NCBI GenBank assembly: GCA_018334675.1 | Contig: JAGXLL010000009.1 | Coordinates: 1 to 64,000, forward strand | DNA: 64,000 nt | DNA from: Bacteroidales bacterium | GTDB taxonomy: Bacteria > Bacteroidota > Bacteroidia > Bacteroidales > UBA12077 | Direction of reading: 5' to 3' | Shown: positions 35,382 to 43,219 of the stretch, in pieces | Layout of the letters: the number at the start of each line of letters is the position of its first letter | Position numbering within the stretch: the stretch's first letter is position 1 | Notes under the pieces: generated by a model | The model's input: the letters and a program-made list of their open reading frames with translations, nothing else | Told to the model about the DNA's origin: nothing | Database searches by the model: none | Position numbers and translations under genes: made by a program

Positions 35382-36092
35382 ATGATAAGGAATATTTTAT
35401 TGGGAGGGTATTTTTGGATCATGATGGTGCTAACGCTGATTGTTTATCCGCCGTATCTTATTTTGAGGGTGCTTTCTGAGCGGGCAACCGGGAAATATCT
35501 ACATTTTTGGATCCGGGGATGGGCGAAGCATATTTTATGGGTAGCCGGGATAAAACTGGAGGTACATGGTTCGGAGAATATTCCTGCCACCCGCAAACTG
35601 GCCCTTGTCAGCAATCATCAGAGTTACTTAGATATACCTGTTTTGATTGCGGTGACCCCTTATTTATTGGGATTTGTTGCCAAGAAGGAACTGGGCCGCA
35701 TACCCATCATCAATCTATGGATGGTTGCCATGGGATGTGTGATGATTGACCGCAAGCAGCCTTCCCGTTCACTGGATAAGATCCGCAAGCGAATGGAGAA
35801 GGCACACCGGGGTTATCCGGTGGTTTTGTTCCCGGAAGGTACGCGCAGCCGGGGAGCCTGCATGGGCCGTTTCAAGACAGGAAGCCTGCAGATGCTTTTT
35901 AATTCCAACCTCCAGATCTTGCCTGTTTCCATCTCCGGCAGCTACCGTTTGCTGGAAGAAAACAACCGCCTGGAAAAAGGTACCATCCGGATCACGTTCC
36001 ATCCAGCCATCACAGCGCATCATGATGATAAGCCAAACACAAAGGAGTTGGTGGAAGACCTGCGCCAAACCATCCGAAGCGGTCTGGGTTAG
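35382..36092 (+). CDS. plsC: 1-acyl-sn-glycerol-3-phosphate acyltransferase
   Basis: A 236-residue membrane-associated acyltransferase of phosphatidic-acid synthesis. Two N-terminal hydrophobic segments (ILLGGYFWIMMVLTLIVY) anchor it. Motif I is NHQSYLDIP (the H-x4-D charge relay), motif III is FPEGTRSRG, and motif II lies around GCVMIDRKQPSRSL. The GTG at 35367 would add five residues; the ATG at 35382 fits the family start better. Its neighbour on the other strand ends 14 bases later. Confidence 0.9.
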   Translation: MIRNILLGGYFWIMMVLTLIVYPPYLILRVLSERATGKYLHFWIRGWAKHILWVAGIKLEVHGSENIPATRKLALVSNHQSYLDIPVLIAVTPYLLGFVAKKELGRIPIINLWMVAMGCVMIDRKQPSRSLDKIRKRMEKAHRGYPVVLFPEGTRSRGACMGRFKTGSLQMLFNSNLQILPVSISGSYRLLEENNRLEKGTIRITFHPAITAHHDDKPNTKELVEDLRQTIRSGLG

Positions 36093-36106
36093 GCCGCAGG
36101 CGGGTA

Positions 36107-39100
36107 TCAGAAGCTGGCCCGCAGTTCCACCTGACCGGTATGGATGGCCCGGTGGCCCTGTGAAGACCGTCCGGAATAATTCAGGTTCAGATCCAGGTTC
36201 TGATAGATCTCCTTTTGAAGGATCAGGCTCCAGGTGGCGTTTCTGCCGCGCTTCAGCCCTTGCAGCATCTGGTAGGCTACCGGTGTGTTCTGTGGGGCTC
36301 CGTAATCAAAATGGATCAGGCTGGTTTTGCCCTGCACCCGGAACTGCTTGACCCGGCTTATGTGAAACTCCAGGTTTATCTTGTGCTGGAGGGCCTTTTC
36401 CGGGCCCTGCAGGTTGTTCATATCTGCAAATTCATACCCCAGCTCGAAACGCATGGCGGAGGAAGGGTGATAACGCAGAGCGAAAAATTCCTTCAGGTTT
36501 TTGAGCCGGTAATTCTTGTTATCAAAAAACGCACTTTGATATCGTTCCTTGCCAATGGAGGAGCGGTTTAGCAGGGTGAGGGCCTCGTTGATATTCCAGG
36601 TCAGGTGCAGCCCGTGTTTATGATCTTCCTGTAATTCCGTGCCGTTCATCAGCAATGATTTGTTCTGGCTGATCAGAAAGATATAATCGATGCGGTAATG
36701 GGAACGGCCCTTGTTGAATGACAGGGTGTTTCTCAGGTTTGAGCTTTGAGACAGCACATCCGGGTTTTCGATGTGGTAGGCAAAAGGGTTGAGGTTTTTC
36801 CAGAACCGGTCCTGCTGGTTTTTTCTTCGGATCCGGTAAGCCAGTTGATCGGAGAAGCGGGAGGCCAGCCGGGCCAAAAAACCGGTGTCGCTTATGGCCC
36901 GGGCGGGATTCAGGTGAAGGGTGTGGTTGAATTCGTGGGTGTGGGTCTTGAAATACTCGCCTGAGGGGCGGTACACCCTGAGGTAATCGGCCTGGTCCTG
37001 AAAACGGGCTTTCTCGAACTCATCGAGCTCCTTAACGCCGTTATCATTATAATCGGACCAGTTGTAGACGCCCTGTCCATCGGGTACCTCGATATAAGTG
37101 AATTCTTTTCTGGGCTCCAATCCCGAGCCCACCTCAAAACGCGTGGAGGTCCGCAGCAGGTTCTGGAATAGATGCATGCTGTGTTCCACTCTCCCGATCA
37201 GGTGGTCTTCGGGCCGCGAAGCAGTCAGGCTGGTATCGGCGATGTTGAGTCGACGATAAGTGATGCGGGCTGTCAGCCGGTTGTTTGTTAAAGAATGGAT
37301 CTTCACGCCTATGTTCAGGTCCTGCCCCCGGGTGAGGGGTCTGAGCTCACCCCTTTGAGGCTTCCGGTCATTGCGGATCTGATAATTGATGAAGTATTGA
37401 TTGGTCAGGGAATCGGGGCTTCGCAGGTAGAACTGCCATTCGTTGAATGAAAAACTCTGATTCATCAGGGTATCAGCTTGCCAGCGGTTGTATTCCGCGT
37501 TGTTTCTTATGCCTGCGACAAGGAGGGGGAAGTGTTTGCTGGCATGGGCCTGATACCTGACAAAATCTGTTTGTGAGCCCGGACCTTTTGTTTTCAAAAG
37601 GTTTCCCTTGAAATCCAGCTGGTAGGAATCGTATTGAAGACGGGTATTTAGCTGATTTCTGTATCCCCGGTATCCGTTTTGATAGGAAAGGTATTCGAAG
37701 CGGTAACGCGATGTGCCGGCCTGCCGGTGCCAATAGCGTATGCTACCGGTGAAAAGATGCTCATTGCCTGAGACCGATCTGTGACGTAGGTTCCAATCCC
37801 TATCAAACTCCACGGCCCGGAAACGCTCTACCGGATTGAAATCTTTTTGAACACCCCGGTAGGAGAAGGAGGAGGAAATTTTGGACCGGCTGGTGTCGGT
37901 CAGGAGAAATTGTTTGTTAAGATTGAATTTCAGGGCATAGCCTTTGTTGTCACCCTGATCCAGGGTGGAGAAGGTGTTGAGGTCGTTGTTAGATAAAGCC
38001 AGTTCAAAGGAGGAATTTACAGTCGGCGTGATGCTGCCTGCACCGCCAAAGGTCAGCATCTGCTGCTTGCGGGGCGGGATGAGCTGCCGTTGAGGTGTGT
38101 AGGATCCCTGCGGAACACCGTTCTCAGGAGCTACCCACTGATAAACCCTGCCATTGGCTGCGCTTTTTTTCAATATATAATTCCCCTTATTCTTTCCGGC
38201 ATAGGAGAAGCCTACTTTGAGCCTGGCTTCATCCGGGTCGGTGGAATAGCTGTAGATGCTGTATCTTTTCCCCCTGACCACGGTGTCCTGTTGTATATAC
38301 AGGACCAGGTTGTTGTTTCCCCGGTAGCTTCCGGTATCCACATACGGTACCCTGGCCTGTTCCAGGTTATCTCCGGCCTGGGCAAGCAGGGTCTTTTCCT
38401 GGTCATTCAGATCCTGGGCCAGGGTTGAGGTTTTGCTGTCCTGCTGGGTGAACACGTTCAGCCAGAGGCTTCCCCCTTCTCCGCGGATGCTGTTGTGGGT
38501 ATAAGCCATAAAACGGGTATATTCGCGAAGAGAATATTCGAATTCCACCAGGATGCGTTTGTCTTTGGTGATGGGTTGGTTCGTGGTGAAGGTGATCTCG
38601 GCGGTATTGTAGTTGATCAGATAATCATTGTTTTTGCCCCTTTTCATCAGCTGTCCGTCAATGTAAACCTTTTCGCTGCCTGAAAGGATGATGATGTGGG
38701 TTTCATCATCGCATCCACTCAACCGGTACGGGCCCTGGTTGCCTTCTTCGCCCCTGAAGTTTTGAGTACAATGTTTGCCCCGGGAGATGGCCCCGCTGAA
38801 GGATGTTACCCCCCGAGCCCTGCCCGGAGCCTGGTAGCGGTGCCTGACCCTGGCCCCCTGTACCTTCTTGTTCACTTTCATGAAATGGCCCTGTCCTTCA
38901 GATATCTTAAAATCTCCGCCCGTAACATGGGTCTGATCATTATATACCTGTATGTACACCCGGTCCAGTTCGTTGATCTTTTGAGTGGTGCCATCGGGCT
39001 GGATGGGCACATTCTTGTCCGACAGCACCCCGGTGATGTTCAGATTGTTGCCCAGGGAGCCGGATAGCTGCACATCAAGACCCGAGTTGACAACGGCATC

Positions 39101-39577
39101 CTGGTTGTTGCCCAGGGTGATGGCCCGCGAGATGCTGCCCGACTGGATGATGTCGGCCGATGGAAAACCCCGCCCGGACGAACCCTTGTTCCGGGAAAGT
39201 TTTTGCCAGGTGAATACCTGCTCGGGGATCTGTTGTGTTTTTTGGATGTCCTTGTGGAAACGCCGTTGGGTGAGGGAAGGTGGGAAAACCCGGTATTTTA
39301 GCCAAAGCCGCCGGTGTTTGCGGGTCAGGGAAGGACTCAATATCAGCCTGCTGTGCCAGGCAATCAGGGTGTATGCGGTTTCATCTATGGCCTGGCCGGT
39401 GCTGTCGGTGATCATCATGCTGCCCTCAACAGTGGCCAGGGTATCATAAACCACCGTGTCCGGAACGGTGGAGATGGCGGTGGTGCGGATGTTGTCCAGA
39501 TCCTGCGCAAGGGTGAGCGCTTGAGAAAAAAGGATCAGGGAAGCCATCATGCTTATGAAAAGGAAATTTCGAACCAT
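36107..39577 (-). CDS. Large exported protein, probable outer-membrane beta-barrel
   Basis: A 1156-residue protein with a signal peptide (about 1-24). It ends in Phe after an alternating strand pattern (VELRASF), as outer-membrane barrels do. Most of the C-terminal 700 residues has the pattern of barrel strands with aromatic girdles (RFEYLSYQNGYRGYRNQL). The N-terminal part has ITGVLSDKNVPIQPDGTTQK followed by a DRVYIQVYN / TGGDFKISEGQGHF segment, similar to a region seen in SprA-type large Bacteroidota outer-membrane proteins, although this protein is half as long. An EF-hand-like loop DYNDNGVKELDEFE lies near residue 835. Function is unknown. It is divergent from waaA. Confidence 0.72.
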   Translation of the reverse strand: MVRNFLFISMMASLILFSQALTLAQDLDNIRTTAISTVPDTVVYDTLATVEGSMMITDSTGQAIDETAYTLIAWHSRLILSPSLTRKHRRLWLKYRVFPPSLTQRRFHKDIQKTQQIPEQVFTWQKLSRNKGSSGRGFPSADIIQSGSISRAITLGNNQDAVVNSGLDVQLSGSLGNNLNITGVLSDKNVPIQPDGTTQKINELDRVYIQVYNDQTHVTGGDFKISEGQGHFMKVNKKVQGARVRHRYQAPGRARGVTSFSGAISRGKHCTQNFRGEEGNQGPYRLSGCDDETHIIILSGSEKVYIDGQLMKRGKNNDYLINYNTAEITFTTNQPITKDKRILVEFEYSLREYTRFMAYTHNSIRGEGGSLWLNVFTQQDSKTSTLAQDLNDQEKTLLAQAGDNLEQARVPYVDTGSYRGNNNLVLYIQQDTVVRGKRYSIYSYSTDPDEARLKVGFSYAGKNKGNYILKKSAANGRVYQWVAPENGVPQGSYTPQRQLIPPRKQQMLTFGGAGSITPTVNSSFELALSNNDLNTFSTLDQGDNKGYALKFNLNKQFLLTDTSRSKISSSFSYRGVQKDFNPVERFRAVEFDRDWNLRHRSVSGNEHLFTGSIRYWHRQAGTSRYRFEYLSYQNGYRGYRNQLNTRLQYDSYQLDFKGNLLKTKGPGSQTDFVRYQAHASKHFPLLVAGIRNNAEYNRWQADTLMNQSFSFNEWQFYLRSPDSLTNQYFINYQIRNDRKPQRGELRPLTRGQDLNIGVKIHSLTNNRLTARITYRRLNIADTSLTASRPEDHLIGRVEHSMHLFQNLLRTSTRFEVGSGLEPRKEFTYIEVPDGQGVYNWSDYNDNGVKELDEFEKARFQDQADYLRVYRPSGEYFKTHTHEFNHTLHLNPARAISDTGFLARLASRFSDQLAYRIRRKNQQDRFWKNLNPFAYHIENPDVLSQSSNLRNTLSFNKGRSHYRIDYIFLISQNKSLLMNGTELQEDHKHGLHLTWNINEALTLLNRSSIGKERYQSAFFDNKNYRLKNLKEFFALRYHPSSAMRFELGYEFADMNNLQGPEKALQHKINLEFHISRVKQFRVQGKTSLIHFDYGAPQNTPVAYQMLQGLKRGRNATWSLILQKEIYQNLDLNLNYSGRSSQGHRAIHTGQVELRASF

Positions 39578-39874
39578 CAGAGCCGGTGTTGAAGAAGGCT
39601 AAATGTTATATTTACCAACGAAGGTAAACACAAATTATTTAAACCAAATAAAGTGGATCCATGATACCGGGCAAAAATAGTTGGCCCATCATTCATTTGT
39701 ATAAAGTTTTATTCACGTTCTGTATTTGAATTAACTAGTACTGTCTTCATTTGAGTTTTGAGGAACCCTCTGCCATGGAACCCGCATGTTTATTCATGTC
39801 CTTGTTGTGTAAGTTCGTGCATGCGGGTTTCACAAGATTATTTTTTATTTATTTAATTGGCCTTGTGTAACTTA

Positions 39875-39927
39875 CCATGACAAAATAATCATTAATATTA
39901 CAAAAGGAAATGATTATTTTGTCATGG
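39875..39927. other. Perfect 19-base inverted repeat upstream of waaA
   Basis: CCATGACAAAATAATCATT (39875-39893) and its exact reverse complement (39909-39927), with a 15-base loop. The right arm ends four bases before a possible -33 box of waaA. It could be a regulator binding site, a hairpin at the end of an unseen transcript, or a transcription pause; no T tract points to a terminator on the + strand. Confidence 0.75.
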
Positions 39928-39930
39928 ACG

Positions 39931-39964
39931 TTTCATATCTTTTATTTGTAAACCATTACTTTTG
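39931..39964 (+). promoter_or_regulatory. Possible promoter of waaA
   Basis: TTTC at 39931-39934 (one mismatch to TTTG) and TACTTTTG at 39957-39964 (full match to TAnnTTTG), 22-base spacer, 20 bases before the start. Confidence 0.4.
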
Positions 39965-39984
39965 CTGAAAAATGGATCTATCCC

Positions 39985-41217
39985 ATGCGTCTGATTTATT
40001 ATTTGGCCATGAACGCCTATCGCCTGATGGTTTGGCTGGCTTCTCCTTTTAATGGGAAGGCCAGGCTTTTCGTGACCGGCAGGAAAGGGCTGTTTAGGGA
40101 TTTGGAGGATGCCACCGCACACTGGCAAAGGGTGGTGTGGTTTCATTGTGCTTCGCTGGGAGAGTTTGAACAGGGGCGTCCCTTGATGGAGGCCTTCCGG
40201 GAAAGACATCCTGAAGTGAAGATCCTGCTGACTTTCTTTTCACCTTCGGGTTATCAGGTGCGGAAAAATTATCAAGGGGCCGATTATGTGACTTATCTGC
40301 CCATAGACACTCCGGCTCATGCCCGGCGTATGGCAGCCGTAGTAAGGCCGGAGCAGGCTTTCTTTATTAAATATGAGTATTGGTATTATCTCTTGCATGA
40401 GCTTCACCGGAGGAACATTCCTATCTATCTGGTTTCAGCCATTTTCAATAAAGAACAGGCTTTTTTCAAATGGTACGGTGGCTGGTTCAGGCGCATGCTG
40501 AGTTTCTACCTGAAGATTTTTGTTCAGGATGATGCTTCCCGCCACCTTTTAAATGATTATCATATTCATCATGTTTCGGTTTCAGGCGACACCAGGTTTG
40601 ACCGGGTGAAAAAGATTGCTCAGTCATCTCCATCGCTGCCCTTCATTGACAGGTTCAAGGGCGATGCCCCGCTGGTGGTCGCCGGAAGTACCTGGCCCCC
40701 GGATGAACAACTGTTAATAAGCTATTTCAAAGAATCAAAGCCATCCTTCAAGATGGTCTTCGCACCGCATGAGGTGAACAGACAAAATATTGAGCGGATC
40801 GTATCGCATTTTCCCGACGGGGAAACGCTTGTGTGGTCGGAGGCTTCCGGAGAAGAGGCCGGCCAGGCCAGGGTTTTGATCATTGATACCATAGGCATGT
40901 TGTCTTCCCTCTACGGCTATGGGCAGCTGGCTTATGTGGGAGGTGGATTTGGAAAAGGTTTGCACAATATACTGGAAGCTGCCACCTATGGCATACCGGT
41001 GATCTTCGGTCCCAATCATGGCAAGTTCAAAGAAGCCATGGACCTTAAAACCCGGGGAGGGGGCTTTGCCATCCATGATTATAAGGAGCTAAAACCCCTG
41101 ATGGATGATTTCATAACCCATCCCGGCCAGGCACAAGCCGCCGGAGAAATAGCCCGATCCTATGTGGATGCCCGGGCCGGTGCTACCCACCATATCCTTT
41201 CTGAGATTTTTAGCTGA
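39985..41217 (+). CDS. waaA: 3-deoxy-D-manno-octulosonic acid (Kdo) transferase
   Basis: A 410-residue GT30 glycosyltransferase that transfers Kdo from CMP-Kdo to lipid A precursor at the inner face of the cytoplasmic membrane. An N-terminal hydrophobic segment anchors it. Family motifs: HCASLGEFEQGRPL (with the catalytic Glu), FIKYEYWYYLL, VAGSTWPPDEQ, and the CMP-binding AYVGGGFGKGLHNILEAATY. Length is usual. It sits downstream of a divergent region with a strong inverted repeat. It shows that the organism makes Kdo-type LPS. Confidence 0.93.
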   Translation: MRLIYYLAMNAYRLMVWLASPFNGKARLFVTGRKGLFRDLEDATAHWQRVVWFHCASLGEFEQGRPLMEAFRERHPEVKILLTFFSPSGYQVRKNYQGADYVTYLPIDTPAHARRMAAVVRPEQAFFIKYEYWYYLLHELHRRNIPIYLVSAIFNKEQAFFKWYGGWFRRMLSFYLKIFVQDDASRHLLNDYHIHHVSVSGDTRFDRVKKIAQSSPSLPFIDRFKGDAPLVVAGSTWPPDEQLLISYFKESKPSFKMVFAPHEVNRQNIERIVSHFPDGETLVWSEASGEEAGQARVLIIDTIGMLSSLYGYGQLAYVGGGFGKGLHNILEAATYGIPVIFGPNHGKFKEAMDLKTRGGGFAIHDYKELKPLMDDFITHPGQAQAAGEIARSYVDARAGATHHILSEIFS

Positions 41218-41568
41218 TCAGCTGCTGAATTTACCTGTCTATCGAATCGATACACATCCGATCTGAAAAAGTGGAATCTTACCTGAACGGGAAAAAAATT
41301 AACAACCGTTCGCTCAGAGGGTTGATTTTTTATATCTCTGTTTCGACCGGGTAGCCTCGGGAATCCTGCAGGCAACAGCCATTACTGAAGTTTTAAACAG
41401 GGTGGTTCAAGTTCTTCAACTTACCCGGTTAAAGAAATTGTTGATTTTTTTTCTTCATAAATTTCAATTGTTTATAAGTAATGCTTAACTTTAAAACGAA
41501 GTATATTAGAATTTTAGTTAAAACATGATATAGATTCTCTATTGGGAAATTGTTGCCATAAAAATAGC
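41218..41568. other. Intergenic region, 351 bases
   Basis: Nothing clear. The waaA stop lies inside a 12-base palindrome AGCTGATCAGCT (41212-41223), with no T tract. The right half is AT-rich and probably holds the promoter of the next gene; no confident box. Confidence 0.4.
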
Positions 41569-42939
41569 ATGCGGAGCAGGTATCTACTCATAGGGGTGTT
41601 TTTTCTGATAAATGCCTTTATGGCAGAGGCGCAGCAAGATATTTTTCCTGAGCAACTGAATGCGCAGGACAGTACCCTGTGGTTTCGCGTGGAGAATCTG
41701 GATTATCAGGCCAGGGAATACCGGTATCTCCGGGATTCGATCATCATGGCGCATCGCCGGATAGAAGAGAATGAAAATTTCCCGGGCAAGCGCGATACCC
41801 TCAGGAATCTTCTTGACTATGCTTTGCAATATCATCTGAGGGCCCTTTCTAAACAACGAAACTCCAACGAGCTGCTGGGACTGATTTACCGGAACCATCT
41901 ACAGGAGCTGCAAACGGTGAGGTTCTGGTATGTAGGGGATAGAAGGCTGATGCATGCCCAGAAGTTATACTCGCGGGCCCGCGAGCTCCAGGAAGAGGCC
42001 GATTCCATACGGGAGAAGGCAAAGCGACCCTTTATAAACTCCGCTGAGAAGGCCAGCCGGCTTGACTATGCCTTGCGCAGAGAGGAGCAGGCACTGAGAA
42101 AGATGAACCAGGCCTGGCAAATCTATCACAATGTGACCGATGGTGTGAAAAGGGCGCTTCGCCAGTCGCTGGATCCCGATCCTACCATTGGTCAGCTGAA
42201 GGAGATCCCCGATGAAGCTTTGGCCATGGTTAATAACTCAAGTTCACCCGGGGTCCCCGGGCAACATGCGGGCAGGATCTCCTCCAGCGGGCGCGGGTCC
42301 GCTTCCGTAGCGAAAACTCCTGAAAAAACCCGGCCCGAGCGCAAGACACCCGCCGAACCCATTCCTCTTGAAAACCAGTCCGGCCTGCATTTTCGTGTAC
42401 AGATCGCCGCCTCTCCCAATCCTATATCACCGGTGAGGCTGGACAGCATTTATAAAGGCACCAAAAACATCCTGCTGCTGCAGGATGATGGGTGGTATCG
42501 CTACCTGATAGGGCGATGTCCTACCTACCATCATGCCGACAGCCTTCGTAAATACACAGGTCTGGGTGAGGCTTTTGTGGTAGCTTATGAAGATGGGAAA
42601 CGCCTGGAAGCCCGGCAACATATAAAGGACCCTTCTGAATGGCCGGATCTACAAGTGAAAGAAGGACTGCCTGCCGATTCGGGAGTAGTCTTCCGGGTCC
42701 AGTTGGCAGCTACCCCGTCACGACTGCCAACTGCCGAGCTGAGATCCATTTATTGCGGGAACCTTCCTGTGTATGTTTCATGGGAGAAACCCTTTTACAG
42801 GTATTTAATAGGCTCCTTCAACAATTATAACAAAGCTTCTGAGCTCCAGCGTGCCGTTTGCGTTCCCGGAGCTTTTGTAGTGGCGCACCAGAACGGGGAG
42901 AGAATAGATATGCGTGAGGCTTTGTCTATAACCCGCTGA
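41569..42939 (+). CDS. Exported protein with two tandem SPOR-like domains
   Basis: A 456-residue protein with a signal peptide (about 1-22, MRSRYLLIGVFFLINAFMAEA). The N-terminal 210 residues are helical (LYSRARELQEEADSIREKAK, possible coiled coil). The C-terminal half holds two copies of a SPOR-like unit: FRVQIAASPNPISP..YRYLIGRCPTYHHADSL..AFVVAYEDGKRLE and FRVQLAATPSRLPT..YRYLIGSFNNYNKASEL..AFVVAHQNGERID. SPOR domains bind denuded peptidoglycan at division sites, so a cell-wall role is likely. A Ser/Pro/Gly linker separates the halves. The TTG-start version at 41542 is rejected in favour of the ATG at 41569. Confidence 0.75.
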   Translation: MRSRYLLIGVFFLINAFMAEAQQDIFPEQLNAQDSTLWFRVENLDYQAREYRYLRDSIIMAHRRIEENENFPGKRDTLRNLLDYALQYHLRALSKQRNSNELLGLIYRNHLQELQTVRFWYVGDRRLMHAQKLYSRARELQEEADSIREKAKRPFINSAEKASRLDYALRREEQALRKMNQAWQIYHNVTDGVKRALRQSLDPDPTIGQLKEIPDEALAMVNNSSSPGVPGQHAGRISSSGRGSASVAKTPEKTRPERKTPAEPIPLENQSGLHFRVQIAASPNPISPVRLDSIYKGTKNILLLQDDGWYRYLIGRCPTYHHADSLRKYTGLGEAFVVAYEDGKRLEARQHIKDPSEWPDLQVKEGLPADSGVVFRVQLAATPSRLPTAELRSIYCGNLPVYVSWEKPFYRYLIGSFNNYNKASELQRAVCVPGAFVVAHQNGERIDMREALSITR

Positions 42940-43130
42940 TCCCGCTATTTTCGTTGTCCCTTGTTTTCCTTTTTATAAAAACAGCCTTTGTTTGCAGGGG
43001 TGCTGTTAACACGTGGAACCCCGTGCATATTCTGCACTATATGAGATTTTCACACCCCATTGTTAATAAATGTTAATAAATTGGTAACAATTTGATAATA
43101 CTTCCTGAGAGTCGGTTCAATCTTATCCAA

Positions 43131-43138
43131 TAAATTTG
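43131..43138 (+). promoter_or_regulatory. Possible -7 box of the TonB-receptor gene
   Basis: TAAATTTG fits TAnnTTTG, 82 bases before the ATG. No clear -33 box at the expected distance. A tandem TGTTAATAAA pair (43061-43080) lies within an ATTGTTA / TAACAAT inverted repeat (43059-43065, 43085-43091) upstream and may be a regulator site. Confidence 0.35.
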
Positions 43139-43219
43139 CCAGTCCGATATCTTTAGTAATAAAAACGTGCTACTTTTAACAGCCAATCTTAACTACTTGT
43201 AATACCAAAAACTAAAACC

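Larger units (their letters stand above)
39578..39984. other. Divergent regulatory region between the barrel protein and waaA, 407 bases
   Basis: No gene is supported. It holds two hairpins: a 10-base stem AACCCGCATG / CATGCGGGTT (39779-39788 and 39820-39829, 31-base loop) and a perfect 19-base inverted repeat (39875-39893 and 39909-39927). A possible promoter follows at 39931-39964. The rest is AT-rich. Confidence 0.6.
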
